Both the position numbers and the translations under genes were made by a program. A DNA stretch of 64,000 nucleotides, taken from Desmodus rotundus (taxonomy: Eukaryota; Chordata; Mammalia; Chiroptera; Phyllostomidae). Positions 38,641-50,785 of the stretch are shown piece by piece. How positions within the stretch are numbered: position 1 is the first letter of the stretch; every line of letters starts with the position of its first letter. The stretch is from assembly GCF_022682495.2 (NCBI RefSeq), contig NC_071393.1, positions 95,097,010 to 95,161,009 on the forward strand, written 5' to 3'. The notes below the pieces were generated by a model. The model was not told the origin of the DNA. It was given only the letters and a program-made list of their open reading frames with translations, and made no database searches.

Positions 38641-39318
38641 CACCAGCGTTTGGGAGATGAGTGAGGCTCATTCCCCTGCCAAACAATTACTGAGCACCTA
38701 CTATGTTCTGGGAGCTGAGAAGCCCACAGTCAGTTTGAGAAACACAAACAAATGGGAAGTGTTGACCCATCAGAACTTGGGATGACAGGGTGCTGGGAAA
38801 GCTGCTCCTGGGGCAGCTGCAACCAAGAAGAGTACCCCACTGTCAGATCAGAGGTCAGGAGGCCCTGGGAGCAGGCAAGGTCTCAGGGTCACAGGGCAGG
38901 AGGAGGGAACGGAGCCAGTGAGTGAGTGTATCAAAATGCCCTGAACAAAGTCAGTCTCTTTAGCTCATTATGTTCTTCATCTTCATCGCCACGGCCTTGA
39001 CCATCGCTCCAGGCAACCAAATCCATTTTAACCAGACGTCACACCATTAAACTACCAGGAGGGAGTGGGGAGACTCGGTAACTCCATTTTATCAGAGCCC
39101 TGCACCTCTCCATGGACGGATGCCTCTGCGTCCGCCTGCCATTCCCTATGGCTGCAGGCATCCCCTATTAAAATGGACATCCTCCCTGTTTGTGTAGGTG
39201 TGCCTTTGTGTGTGTGTGCGGGGGGAGTATCAGTCACATTATGAGGCATTATCAGCCATTAATACCCCAGTTACCTGTTAATATCCAAGCGGCAATTAGC
39301 AGACCTGGGAGCCAGATT

Positions 39319-39321
<3 letters not shown>

Positions 39322-39355
<34 letters not shown>
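39322..39355 (+). repeat. GT17 microsatellite
   Basis: Seventeen uninterrupted GT units followed by GAGAGAGAG. The longest pure dinucleotide run in the window and likely polymorphic. Confidence 0.95.
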
Positions 39356-39365
<10 letters not shown>

Positions 39366-39544
39366 ACCTGCTTTTGGAGAGAGGAGATGGGAAGTTGTGC
39401 AAGGTGAATTCAACTTCACAGGGACTGTTCTGGATAGAAAATGTCACAGTAATGTGTGGACAGAGGATGGGGAGGAAAACTAGGTGTTCGGTACGCTGTA
39501 GAACCTAACTTGTTCAAGCCAATCCATGACTCCTCAGGGAGCTG

Positions 39545-39660
39545 TAGCTACCCGCATTTTACGGAGGGAGAGACCAAGGCAAGGTGCGGTCAGGTGCCTG
39601 ACTCATGCTCGCACAGCTAGTGTGGTCTCTGGCCTGCTTCTCAAACCGGGTATTTAACAA
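39545..39660 (-). repeat. MIR SINE fragment
   Basis: CGCATTTTACGGAGGGAGAG and TGACTCATGCTCGCACAGCT AG. Confidence 0.6.
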
Positions 39661-41629
39661 GCGAACCTCAAGCCACAGGGCATCAGCCAGAGCTAAACGC
39701 AGGCATTTGCTCACACCTGTGCTCTTCTTGTACAGAGGATACCAAGGCCCAGAGAGGGAAGGGACTGTCCCGGTCATCAGTGGGAGGCAGGAGAGGGTGA
39801 GACTCTAGGGCCCCAGGGAGCTCTGTGGGCGTGCTGAGCAGAGGGGCGGCTGTGCGCTCCACAGGTGTCTGTCCTTCTAGGGTCCAAGCCAGAACTCATC
39901 ACTAGCCCTCCACCCTCAGCACCTCTGCCCTCTGCTGCTCCCATCTCCGGGATAAATGTACCTCAATGACCCCAGCACTTTTGTCTCATACACCCCAGCT
40001 ATGCAGCCAGTGAGGCCCAGGGTGAGGGACAAGCTGGGGGCTGCCCCAAATGGGCCCCGGGGCTGGCCAGCATTAGCCTGTCCTCAGCTCTGCTCAACCC
40101 AGTCCCCCCAACAGGCTTTTAATGAGGGCCCAGCTCCCAGCTGCCAGCTCCATCTGATCTGCCTGCATCACTGCCTTTGAAACTTCCCAGACCTAAAGAC
40201 GATTTATCTCCACAATTTGCCTAGAAAGCCTCATAAATCATGTCCGTGCACAAAGAAATTACCTCTTTGGAAGAGCCTTTCAAAGGCAGCCATCAAAGAC
40301 ACCACAGACCTGCCAGAGGGCCCGCCCACCGGCCCTGCACGCTCCCCAGCACAGCCCACCCCTCACTTTCCTATCAAAACCCCTAAGCAAAGTGTGGGCT
40401 GGGGCTGGAGGGAGGAGAGGCTGGGAGCAAAGGGAACTGGTAGAGCTCCACAGTGTGGGACTGACACCCCAGGTGTGGGCTCTGAGGGAAACGAACTCGG
40501 TCCAAGTGGGGAAGGTCATGGGGTCCAAGCCCATTTGCTGTGGGGAGCGAAATCATTTCACAACCTCGTCCACCAGTTTTCCATCATACTGTTCCCCTGA
40601 CTTTCTTCTAACAGTCTGGTCTGGGGCAAAGGCTGCATTTCTGGCTCTGTCAAGGGCTTTGGGCAGGCCACCACCCTTCCAGGCCTCAGTGTCCCCACTG
40701 GCAAAAAGACAGGTTCAACCCAGATGAGTGGATGTGTTAAATTGTGACTCCCGGAGCCAAAGAGGTCCTATGCCTTGTTGGGGTTTGGGGCCATGGCAGG
40801 GGCTCCAGAACCCCTGAACCCCAATGTCCACAACTTCCAGAGATGCTGAGTTTTCTGAGTTCTCACACGAAAACAATTAAGCAGCTAAAATTGGGGTGTC
40901 TCTGTGTGAAGACCAATTTCTAGGACCCTGTCTGCCTTTAAAAGTTTGTGTTTCATTTCTCTCACAGTCAGGAAGTTCTTCCATACGTTTAACTGAGGAA
41001 TCTCATGCTGCAATTTAAAGTAATTTCCTCTCTGTCACCTGTTCACTCCCTGAGCAGCCACTTCAGGGCCCAGCACCGGAGTGGACACTCGGGGAAGCAA
41101 AGGGCCTCTGTCCTTAAGGAACTTCCTCCCTGGAACTGCGGCCAATCCACCATAGGCAATACCAGAAGGGGAGAGAAGCAGTAAAGGTGGAGACCACATA
41201 GAAGGCATCCAAAGAGCATATTTGAACTAAGTCCTGGCTCACCTGTTGCCCTGTTCATGATAGGGCTGGGGCCTTTCGCATCAGCTGGGAGGGAGAGAGG
41301 GAGGTGGAGGGAGCAGAAGCTGCTCCTATAGCTCATTTAGTGGTTCACCAGCACCAGGGAGGGGTGAAGCAAGTCGAGGTAATTTGGGCCAGGGCAGCCT
41401 GAACAGTCATGTTTAGAGTCAGTTAGAAGAAGGGTGTGAGCCTGGGGCAGGATGGACCCAGAACCCCCCGCCTCAGAGGCCTGGTGCAAGGCTGTTCTTA
41501 CCAGCAGACACCCTAGCTCCTCTGGCTGTCCCGAAGGAAGGGGTTCACATCTGAGCCACTTCTTCTTTTGGCAAAGGCAGGAAGTACCTGGAGCCAAATG
41601 GTGTTCTTGGTGCCTTGGATCAGCTCGGC

Positions 41630-42040
41630 TGACATTTATTGAAAAACGATTGGATGTAAGGTCTAGACTGGGTGGGGCTAAAAAGGGTGGGAGGGCCTGG
41701 TGGGTCCTCAGGGGCCACAGAGTGCTCAAAGTCAGGCACATGTGTGGCCTCTGTGGGCCCTATGAGACAGACTGGGAGGTGCACTTGCCGCAGGTGGAGG
41801 TGCACGGGGAGGTTGGGGTGCAGTGGGGAAGGGGTGAACCTACCTAGGAGGGCTTTGTGGAAGAAATGGGATTTGATTCAGACTCTAAAAAAAGGACTAG
41901 GGTTTCAGTAGGTGGGAAAGCAAGGGGAAGTCAGTTTGAGTGGACCAGACAGCAAAGGCAAGGGAGGGCGAATTCTGGAAGGAGGGGGAATACAGTCCTG
42001 GCTGCAGGGGGCCTGGGAAGCAGCCTGAGGGGTTTGATTC
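41630..42040 (-). repeat. L2-type fragment, antisense
   Basis: ACATTTATTGAAAAACGATT, GGGCTTTGTGGAAGAAATGG GATTTGA and AGGGGGAATACAGTCC. A cysteine-containing plus-strand frame here is not an EGF exon. Confidence 0.5.
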
Positions 42041-42559
42041 GTTGAAGAGGCTGTATCACTGATCCTCAAACTACCCAAGGGGAGGACCAGGGTTTTTTGT
42101 TTTGTTTGTTTTCCATCCCAACACACAGAGGCTTGGTCCTGACTGAGCATGACTCATGCACGTCACACCATGCGTCACTCACCATGGGGCTGTGACAGCA
42201 CCCACACGAGGCTGTGCCCCGTTCAGCAGAGGAGTCACCAACCATGGGCTTGGCTGTCAGCAACGTCAAAACCATCAAAGGCAAGGACTCAGGGATGCGG
42301 AGAATGGCAAACCCAAAGGAGGAAGCAAAGTGTTGCATCTCACATGTGCGTGCTCTGAATTTCTGCTCACAGACACCCATTGGATTATACACATAAATAT
42401 AATTTTCACAACAAAACAATAGGTGCAGGCTTGCTTTATACAGCCATTCTTTCAAGTTCTTGTGCAGTTAACTCACTATTGGGTATAATCCTGTTTATCT
42501 GTACACTTTTGACCTTCCGAGGTACTTCCCTACTTATAGGTCATTAAAACAAAGATGGG

Positions 42560-42690
42560 CATTCCCATTGCTCAGATGGATAGAGTGAGGCCCGGGGAAG
42601 TGAAGCAGCTTGCCCGCAGCCACTGTCTAGTTAGTAGGAGAGTTGAGACTCTAGGAATTAGACTCTGATCGCACCCACCATTCTCCATGG
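42560..42690 (-). repeat. MIR SINE fragment
   Basis: TGCTCAGATGGATAGAGTGA GGCCCGGGG, then CAGCTTGCCCGCAGCCACTG. Confidence 0.6.
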
Positions 42691-43199
42691 CACTGGTCCC
42701 CCAGTGGGGCCACTTAACACTGGGCCCGCCTTTCAGCAGGAAGCTGTGTCTCTTTGATCTTTGGGGTCCCATGGTCAACTCTGTCTTGCTATTCGTGTCA
42801 TTTGTGCAATGGCCCATTTATCCCTGCACAAGGAGGGACTTTACAGTGGCTCTTAGCCAGACCTGCCAGTCAGAGGACACTCCATCCATCGCTGCTGGGT
42901 GAGGACCTCTGATTTCCCTGGAGAGACGAGGCCTGAGGGCGAGTGACAAATGGCCTTCCTGTCTATTGAGAGTTATTATCAAAGGACAGGGCCTGCTGCT
43001 CCTGGGAGCTGCTGAGGATGGAGCCAGAGCCGAGGAGACACTTGTGCCGCAGCAGCAGGAGGTCTGATTAGCTGTCCATTTGCTCACTGGCTCCATAAAC
43101 CTTACTGAATGCCTACTATGAGCCAGTTACTGGGGATCAAGTGGGGAATAAAGGCAACGGCCCAACAGCACAGACAGTAAGTGGGTAGAGACCTCGATT

Positions 43200-43700
43200 C
43201 TGGCCTCTGCTGGAACAGCAGCTCCTCGGAACCTTCCTGGGCCACCGTTTCCAAGCTCTCTCTCCCGCCCCCTGGCTTTACGTTTTCTTTCTAGAACTTA
43301 TTCTCTCTGATACCATATAATTGCTGCATTGTATAGTTATTTTCATCTTTTTCTTTATTTAAAAAGTTTTTCATTTTTAAATTTTTTTAAAGAGAAAAAG
43401 GGAGAGAGAGAGAGAAAGAGAAACATCAAATTTTTGTTCCATTTGTGGATACATTCATCGGTTGATTCTTGCATGTGCCCTGACCAGGGATCAAACCCTC
43501 AGCCTCGGTGTATTGGGACAATGCTCTCGTCAACTGAGCTACCCAGTCAGGACCATCTTTTTCTTTATTGACTGGGCCTCCCACTAGAATGTCAGCTCCA
43601 CAAGGGCGGGGGCTTTGTTTCCTTCACTGATACTCCCTCAGTGCCTAGAATAGTGTTTGGCATGTAGCAGATGCTCAATGAATGTTTGCTGAACAAACGA
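43200..43700 (+). repeat. L2 LINE 3' end, split by Ves
   Basis: CTTGAACTTATT-type L2 text before the Ves continues after it as CCTCCCACTAGAATGTCAGC TCCACAAGGGCGGGGGC, AGTGCCTAGAATAGTG and GCAGATGCTCAATGAATGTT. Confidence 0.75.
43360..43553 (-). mobile_element. Ves SINE, diverged
   Basis: It has a perfect 16-bp target duplication CATCTTTTTCTTTATT at 43344-43359 and 43554-43569. The head on the right reads CAACTGAGCTACCCAGTCAG and the middle TGCATGTGCCCTGACCAGGG. It is inserted into L2. Confidence 0.92.
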
Positions 43701-44091
43701 GTACATTAACAAGTAAGCATGTAAGTTGCATTAAGGGTATGAAGGTGCAAACAAATGCTTGATAGAAAACAATGAGAGGGGCTTCCTTTCAACTGGGAAG
43801 TCAAGGAGGGCCTCTCTGAGGTGGTGACATTTATACTCAGAGCTAAAGGATGAGAAGGAGGCAGCCGTGGGAAGGGCAGGAAGTAAGAGCATTGCAGGTA
43901 GAAGCAAGAGTGTGGGCAAACACCCTGAGGTAGGGAAACGCTGGCAGAGCCAAGGCACTGAGGCGGCAGGTGGCTGGGGCACCCTGAGAGCAATGAGAGG
44001 GGGAAGGGCTTTAGATGCGGCAGGCGGGGCCAGATCACGTGCAGTCGGGGCAGGGAGCTGGGTTTGTTTTTTTTTAAAGATTTTATTTATT

Positions 44092-44393
44092 AAGCCAGGT
44101 GGTGAGGGACAAATACCATATGATCTCACCTTTAACTGGAACGTAATCAACAAAAGAAAAAAGCAGACAAAATATAACCAGAGACATTGAAATTAAGAAC
44201 ATTGTAACAATAACCACAGGGGAGTGGGGAGGGGATAGTGGGGAGAGGGGTCTATAGGAGCTACTATAAAGGACACAAGGACAAAATCAAGGGGGAGGGT
44301 AGAGGTGGGGGAGGGAGGTGGGACTGGCTGGGGTGGGGTGGAGGGAAGGGGAGAAAATGCAGATAGTTGTAACTGAATAAAAATAAATAAATA
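44092..44393 (+). mobile_element. L1 3' end, 5'-truncated (first L1 of the pair)
   Basis: It starts inside the last codons of ORF2 (AGCCAGGTGGTGAGGGACAA) and runs through a G-rich 3' untranslated region to an A-rich tail GAATAAAAATAAATAAATA. Confidence 0.85.
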
Positions 44394-44394
44394 C

Positions 44395-45007
44395 TTTTTT
44401 TAAATTTTAATTTTTTATTGTTATTCAATTATAGTTGTGTGCTTTTTCTCCCCATCCTTCCACCCCACCCCAGCCAGTCCCACCTCCCTCCCCCACCTCC
44501 ACCCTCCCCATTGATTTTGTCCATGTGTCCTTTATAGTAGTTCCTGTAATCCCCTCTCCTCACTGTCCCCTCCCCACTCCCCCCTGTCTATTGTTAGATT
44601 GTTCTTAACTTCAATGTCTCTGGTTATATTTTGCTTCCTTTTTTCTTCTATTTATTATGTTCCAGTTAAAGGTGAGATCATATGGTATTTGTCCCTCACC
44701 TCCTGGCTTATTTCACTTAGCATAATGCTCTCCAGTTCCATCCATGCTGTTGCAAAGGGTATAAGCTCCTTCTTTCTCTCTGCTGCGTAGAATTCCATTG
44801 TGTAAATATACCATGGTTTTTGGATCCACTCATTTGCTGATGGGCACTTAGGTTGCTTCCAGTACTTGGCTATTGTAAATTGTGCTGCTATGAACATGCT
44901 CATGGATTGGAAGAATTAACATCATCAAAATGGCCATACTACCCAAAGCAATTTATAGATTCAATGCAATCCCTATTAGAGTACCCATGACATATTTCAC
45001 AGATATA
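44395..45007 (-). mobile_element. L1 3' end with 5' inversion (second L1, tail-to-tail with the first)
   Basis: From the T-run at 44395 to about 44900 the minus strand reads L1 from the ORF2 C-terminus (ANEWIQKPWYIYTMEFYAAE, EISQEVRDKYHMISPLTGT) into the 3' untranslated region. From about 44900 to 45007 the sequence flips to plus-strand ORF2 (GAATTAACATCATCAAAATG). Flanking A-rich repeats GAATAAAAATAAATAAATA and GAATAAATAAATAAAT look like a target duplication made in the tail of the first L1. Confidence 0.8.
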
Positions 45008-46224
45008 GAATAAATAAATAAATTTTTTTAAAAGATTTTATTTATTTATTTCTAGAGACAGGAAGGGAGGGAGAAAGAGAGGGAGAGAAACATCAATGTG
45101 TGGTTGCCTCTCACACGGCCCCTGTTGGGAACCTGGCCTGCAAGCCAGGCATGTGCCCTAGATTGGGAATCGAACTGGCAACCCTTTGGTTCGCAGGCCA
45201 GCCCTCAATCCACTGCGCCACAGCAGCCAGGGTGGATATTTTTTTAAGAGCAATGGAAAACTCTTGAAGGGTTCTATCGTGGCTCAATGAAAGTAATAAA
45301 GCAGGACTTCCCTGTGAGTAGGACTTACAACCCCGGACAAGGAGGCACAGAGTTCCTCTCTGCAGCCAACCGTCACCCTGGGTAGACCAGGGCATCCCGG
45401 CTTAGAAGGCGCTAGAGCGACAGGAACAGCCTTCCACTGCTCAGATAGGCTCGCAGCACAGATGGGTGCCAGTGAGATGTCCTCCCCTCCCCTGTGCCAG
45501 GTAGGAGACCAAGGGAGGGCACAGAGGGGAGGGGGTCAGACGGAGGGCGGGGGGTCAGACGGGGGATCAGTGCATGTCGGCATCCAGGTGGTGTAGAGAA
45601 CGTGCTGACAGCTATACGCAAGCTGAGATCTCATAAATTACCTGCCCCCTCTAGGAGAGGCAGAGGCCTTCCCAAATTGGTTCCCCTTACTGTTATTTAC
45701 ACTTCTGGGTGCCAAGCAGTGACTCCTGAAGCCTGTCTCACCCATACCTAAATGTGGGTGTCGCATTTGCCAGGAGCTGGCAAGGTGAGAGGGCTGGCCA
45801 CAGCAGTGGGGATTCCCCCTGTGCAGCTGAGAACCCTGAGAAGGAGGCTTGGGGCGTGGGGAAAACCAGGGCCCTTCTGGGAGTGGATTCCTCAGTCAGT
45901 TACCCAGCTAAGAACGTGACTAGCACAGGAGCAAACGGAACAGGGTTAATGACCCTTACGATTTCTGAGGACCACAGGTGTGGGCTGCGGTGGGCAGCAG
46001 CGGGCAGCTTCATTAAGCAGGACATCCACAATTTATGCTCTGGAACAGCCCATGAGCTCTTAGGAGCCTACGACTTCGGAGGGAACCTAATGAGCTTCAC
46101 TCAGCAGAAGTAGCCCAGCCTCAGCACCCCTCATTCTGCTAGGGGAACTCAGCCTGCTCCAGAGCTATCCTGTTCCTCCCCCGGCCAGGCGCTCCTTGCT
46201 GCCCTACAGACCCCACACAGGGGA

Positions 46225-46370
46225 GGGGCTTCTCCAGCTCCTGAAACCGCCCTTATCCACTAGGGCTCAGATTAAATGCCTCCTTCTTAGAGAATCTTTC
46301 AGGAATCTTCCTGCTCCCTACTTCATTCTAAATTCATTGTGCCTACTACTTTTTTTTCCCCTTGTATTGT
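46225..46370 (+). repeat. L2 LINE fragment
   Basis: AAATGCCTCCTTCTTAGAGA ATCTTTCAGGAATCTTCC with following ATTGTGCCTACTAC. Confidence 0.5.
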
Positions 46371-46379
46371 GGTGGATGC

Positions 46380-46620
46380 TTACCTATCGGGTCCCCAAGC
46401 TTTGGAATCAAACAGACCTGCTTCAAGTCCATCTCTGCCCCTGGCCACCTATGTGACCTTGGGCACGCTACTTTACCCCCTGAGGTTTTGCTTCCCCATC
46501 TCACCTATAAAATGGGGCTCTTGTGTGCCTTAGAAGGTTGTCTTCAAAACACAGTGCAAAGTATCTGACTCAGTGACTCTCAAGTAAGAGGTACTCAGTA
46601 CTCAGAACAAACTACCGAAG
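46380..46620 (+). repeat. MIR SINE, near full length
   Basis: GCTTTGGAATCAAACAGACC, CTATGTGACCTTGGGCACGC, ATAAAATGGGGCTC and GAAGGTTGTCTTCAAAACAC. Confidence 0.88.
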
Positions 46621-46621
46621 A

Positions 46622-46745
46622 AATGTAGAGATAAATCAATGCATAAACAAAGCCATTAGTCTAGGCATCATGTATGCACAAGGGTAAACTCATTAGGTGG
46701 CTGGATTATTAGCTGGATTAATAAGAGGTCATTATCATCATCACC
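46622..46745. promoter_or_regulatory. AT-rich block, candidate conserved element
   Basis: It contains no recognised repeat. It has several TAAT/ATTA cores (AGCCATTAGTCTAGG, GGATTATTAGCTGGATTAAT). Assignment rests on texture only. Confidence 0.25.
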
Positions 46746-47204
46746 TGGCTAAAACTTCTTCAGGGAGGGGCATGGTGTGAACTTCCCCAGAAGCAGACCC
46801 TGAGGTGATTGCACAGGTGATGGAAGGAGACAGAGGCCACCTGGGGCTTAATCCACTCAGACCTCTGAGAGACTAGGAAGAGCACATCCTCGAGCTCTCC
46901 CAACCCAGGGTCCTGGAGGCCGGGCACGGAGCCATTCACCCCTTGGTCCTGGCCCTGGCTGAGGGCCGCTGGGGCAGGCACTCGCTACTTCTGCTCCCTC
47001 TGTGCTGCACTGTGCCCACAGCGGAGTTGCCGGGAGCCTTTGGTGTATAGAAGTGAGGCTTGAGCTGTCTGGGGAAACAACAGTATCTGCTATAGGGACC
47101 GAGTCTATTTTGTTCCCCGCTGTGCCTAACATGCTGTCTGCTATGCATTTGGAGCTGGATATTAATGCTTGTTGATTCAATGAATAATTCATCAATGAGC
47201 ACTA

Positions 47205-47600
47205 CATAAGAAATAGGCAGAGTGGCTGGGGTAAAATGACGACATGGCCCCTGCCCTCGGGTCTTCAAGACCTGGCGATGGGGAGGGAGGGGGCACAAGG
47301 GCAAACGAAAAAGACAAAGGGCTAAAAGTCACACTAAAAGCCAAGGAACTAACATCCGGGGAGGGGTGAAAGCATGGTGAACTTGAAGTACCCAGGAGAG
47401 GTGTGTCCCCTGGGGCTGGGAAGGTTTTGAGGAGGAGGAGATGGGACTTGCTAGGCCTGAAGGAAGAGTGGACTTAGGTATAAGGGAGAGGAGCAGTGGG
47501 GAGGCTTGAGAGAACAGCACAAGCAAACGCCCGGAGGCAGGAATGCCATCACAGGTATGCAGGAGACCACAGGCGGGAGAGTCTCTGGTTAGAGTGTCTC
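47205..47600 (-). repeat. L2-type fragment, antisense
   Basis: TGGCCCCTGCCCTCGGGTCT, GGGACTTGCTAGGCCTGAAG GAAGAGTGG and GAGAACAGCACAAGCAAACG CCCGGAGGCAGGAATG. Confidence 0.55.
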
Positions 47601-49039
47601 TAGTCTGTCTAACCTTGTCAAGGTTAGGGCTGGGGGACGGGGACAGACATCTGGCCTCAGAGAGCTCATAGGAGAAGGGACCTCAGGGTATGTCTAGGAA
47701 AAGTCAGGACTGGGAACAGCTCTGGGCAGTATGTACAGGTGACTGGGTGTAGGAGAGGTCCCTTTGGGACCACAGAGTGCCCACACCCACCCACAAGCCC
47801 CCATAAAACTCTATGGCTACTCCGTGCCGTGCATACCCTGGACATCTGTACCAAGCAGCCCTGTCTGGCTGGTATAAGTGAGGTGAGGGTAAGAGGTGCT
47901 CAGAAACTGAGGGTGAAGGGACAGGTCCCCAGGCTGGAATGATTGGGACCCCGTCAGACCTCATGCCCCAGCACTCCAGAGCCCAGCAGAGGATGCTGTC
48001 ACTGCCAAGAATCAGACTCCCTGGGGCCTGAAGCACCACCAAAGTGGGCCTCATGGGCAGCTCAGCCCACTGCGGGAGGATAGAGGCTAGGAGGCTTGGC
48101 TGCTGCTTCCCCGGTGTTGCCCCGACCCTCTCTACCTGCCTCCATTGCTATTGTTGCTGCCTCTCTCTCCACTCTCACCCCCCTTTCCTCAGCCCTACCT
48201 TTGTCTCTCATCTCCCTCCCTCAGTGGCTGGGACCCAAGGGGGCTGAGGTGGGAGGACTGGGTGAGGCTGCCCTCCAGGATGTGCAGGCAGATCTGTGGG
48301 AGGGTGGTCAGGAGGCCCTCTGAACTGGATGTTTGAGCCAAAGGGGGTCCCAGTGGGCCTCTCCAGTGTGTAAGGTTTTCTTTTCTTATTCTTCTAAAGC
48401 GTTGCACTTTCACAGGAAGCTAGGCCCAAGTGAAGGGAGCAGGATAAACTCAGGCACACAATCCAAATGCCTTTGAACCTGGGCTGAGCGCTCCATGGTC
48501 CTCTCCTGTGCAGGGTTGGGGGCAGGCAGGGAAGCTGGGGAATCCTTGATGCCTAATTGGCAGCTAATTGAATACTGGGAAGGGGGAGTGGAAAGGGGGC
48601 TGAAAGGAAGTTGTCTGGGATTGGGCAAGCACAGCTCTTTTCAACTCAATGTAAAAAGCAGGTCTATTAAGGGTTTTCTTGCCTGCATCTAGGCGGTGGG
48701 GAGACAGGCTTCTGTTGCTTAATGAGCTCATGGCTCAAGCTGTCTCCAGCTGGGGAGCTCACGAAGGATTTCAAAGCAAAGTTAACACTGTAGTTAGTTC
48801 TAACTGGCTACCTGTCATCACTCAGGCTCAGGGGAGAGAGAATGATCTTATTAGAATGAGCAAACAGGCTCCTCAGCAGAGAGCTCCACGTGGGGTGGGG
48901 GTGGGATCTGGCCACTCACAAAAACCAGGAGAGTCCCAGACAAGTTTTTCCCTTTTGGCTTGGTGTGGACCAAGGAGAACTTAGGAGGCGCTACTATGGG
49001 GTCCTGGCCTGGGCCTCAGCTGGACCGTGAGGTGTAGGA

Positions 49040-49225
49040 ATTCAGAGTATGGCTGTGAAGGCCTGGGCTCAAATCCTGTTTTGCAGGGTTACTTTGGACA
49101 AGTTAAAATACTAAAACTTTTGGTGCTCCAGTTTCCCCATCTGTAAAATGAAAAAATAGTACCTACCTGGGAAGTTAGTTTTAGTCATTAAATGCTATTA
49201 CACAGTGCTTAGCACAGTGCTAAGC
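49040..49225 (+). repeat. MIR SINE
   Basis: GGCTCAAATCCTGTTTTGCA, CCAGTTTCCCCATCTGTAAA ATG, GTACCTACCTGGGAAG and CAGTGCTTAGCACAGTGC. Confidence 0.88.
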
Positions 49226-49404
49226 ATGTGACAGACGGACAGTGCATTACAGCAGCTATGACTGTGAAGGGCCAGGGCTGAGTAGACTGTCTGCAGAACT
49301 CGGAGTTAAGAGTGCCATAGGTGACTCACAGGGAGTGAAGAGGACAACACAACTACAAAGTATTAGAATGCAGACCCCCCAGCGTTCAGCTAGTCCCGTT
49401 CTCC

Positions 49405-49525
49405 TCCTTTTGTATGTGAAGAATCAGAGGCCCGAGAGGAAAAGTGATTTGTTCAAGGTCACATGATGAACTAGGGGCGATGCTGAGCCTAGAACAGATC
49501 TCTGCAGGCTCAGGGCTTCTTCTAC
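49405..49525 (-). repeat. MIR SINE fragment
   Basis: GAATCAGAGGCCCGAGAGGA, TTGTTCAAGGTCACATGATG and CTGAGCCTAGAACAGATCTC. Confidence 0.8.
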
Positions 49526-50404
49526 AATGGCACCTGAGCTGAACCGCAGATGCGAGCCAGACATGAATAGTGCAAAGCTCTCCCCTTTGCTTGCCTTTCC
49601 CCTGCCATGTGAGAGCTGGTTATGGTGGTTTCCCTTATTTTCCATATTCTCCTCATGTCTCATAAAAATGAATTTTCTATCACTGAGTTGCTGAATTGAG
49701 GGGGGTGGGAGGAGAAGGGTGTGTGAGTTGTCTGTTACCTGCCGAACAACCCAGCAGTACCAGGAGAAGGGGCAGCTGGGAGGGGCTGTAGTTTGTCGTA
49801 ACAAGTGTCTGAGCCAGTGCCCCATTTCTCATGTCTCCCCCGCCCCAGCTCTGCCTAACTTCCAGAGTGACCTTTCTAAACCACCAATCTGAGGCAGCCA
49901 CTGTGCTGTATAGAGCCCTTCCGTGGCTCCACAGGGACTCAAGGCTCAAGTCCAGATGCATGGGGGCCGGCATTCACAGTCCTCCACATGCAGGCCCAGT
50001 CTTCCCTCTTCCCAGTCCCTCCAGGCACCCCTTCATGCCCAGGTTCCCAGCAGACCCAGCCTTGAGTGCCCCACCCTGTGCCAAAGCTATTCCCCCTGTT
50101 CCATCACCCAGAGTCCTGCTCCACTCAACCCCATTCTTGATGCCCATAAAGCAAGTCAATTTAATTTACCTTATTATTCAGTTATCTTTAGCATGACTCA
50201 AATTTCTCATATGGGAAACAAGGGGTAAGCCAAGGAATTCATCCATGTGCAAGAGAGGGTGATTTGACAGAGTTGACATGGAGAGCTAAAAAGGCAGCTG
50301 GACATCCCACAGACCTGTGAAATGGATTTCTGAATCCACATCCCACTCCACACCCAAAACTGGGATGAAGTTAAAGAGAAGATAATGGCCATGAAAGGGC
50401 TTAG

Positions 50405-50530
50405 GACCACCACTGAGATCTTAAGTCAAATTCTCTATCCAGGTCTCGGTTTCTCATCTGCCAAATGAGGGGTCAGGAAAGGGGGTCTCCAGGACCCCTT
50501 CTGGCTCCAACATAACTTTCTGGATTGTAT
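50405..50530 (+). repeat. MIR SINE fragment
   Basis: GGTCTCGGTTTCTCATCTGC CAAATGAGGGG. Confidence 0.65.
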
Positions 50531-50569
50531 GGTCCTAACAATCATACAGATGACCCCTGGGGGGAGGGG

Positions 50570-50785
50570 GAGGGAGAAAGGAAATTAGATCAGGGAGAGG
50601 CCCAAAGAGGGCTTCAAATATTTTTGTAACTTTTTTTTCTTTAAACAGTATCTGAGGCAGATACAATGAGTGTTAAGAATTTTTTCAGTCTAAGTGGTGG
50701 GCATTTTTAATATTATTTTCTTTATTTTTCTACATGTCAGAAATATTTAATGATTTAAAAAGAATTTGGTGATTCTCTTCTCAGC
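50570..50785 (+). repeat. Probable old L1 3' end
   Basis: GTGGGCATTTTTAATATTAT and CTTTATTTTTCTACATGTCA resemble the AT-rich end of L1M elements; weak. Confidence 0.4.

Larger units (their letters stand above)
44066..45233 (-). mobile_element. Ves SINE split by L1 insertions
   Basis: The T-rich start with AAAGATTTTATTTATT lies at 44066-44091. The same motif recurs at 45023-45046, followed by the whole Ves body to GCAGCCAGGG (about 45233). The repeated segment, about 23 bp with one extra A on the right, is best read as the target duplication of the L1 inserted in the Ves tail. Two independent Ves copies are a weaker alternative. Confidence 0.65.
43705..45310 (-). repeat. L2-type fragment, antisense; outer layer of a nested insertion
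   Basis: AAGGAGGGCCTCTCTGAGGT, ATGAGAAGGAGGCAGCCGTG and GGGGCCAGATCACGTGCAGT run to about 44065. GAGCAATGGAAAACTCTTGA AGGGTTC continues the same text from about 45240, so everything between was inserted. Confidence 0.6.

Noticed and set aside
41672..41911. Cysteine-containing plus-strand frame resembling an EGF repeat
   Set aside because: The pattern CTCRRWRCTGRLGC lacks the full six-to-eight cysteine spacing and is on the wrong strand for MEGF11. The DNA fits an antisense L2 fragment.
44655..44903. 82-codon minus-strand frame with protein-like sequence
   Set aside because: It is the C-terminal end of L1 ORF2p in a truncated L1 copy, not a host gene.
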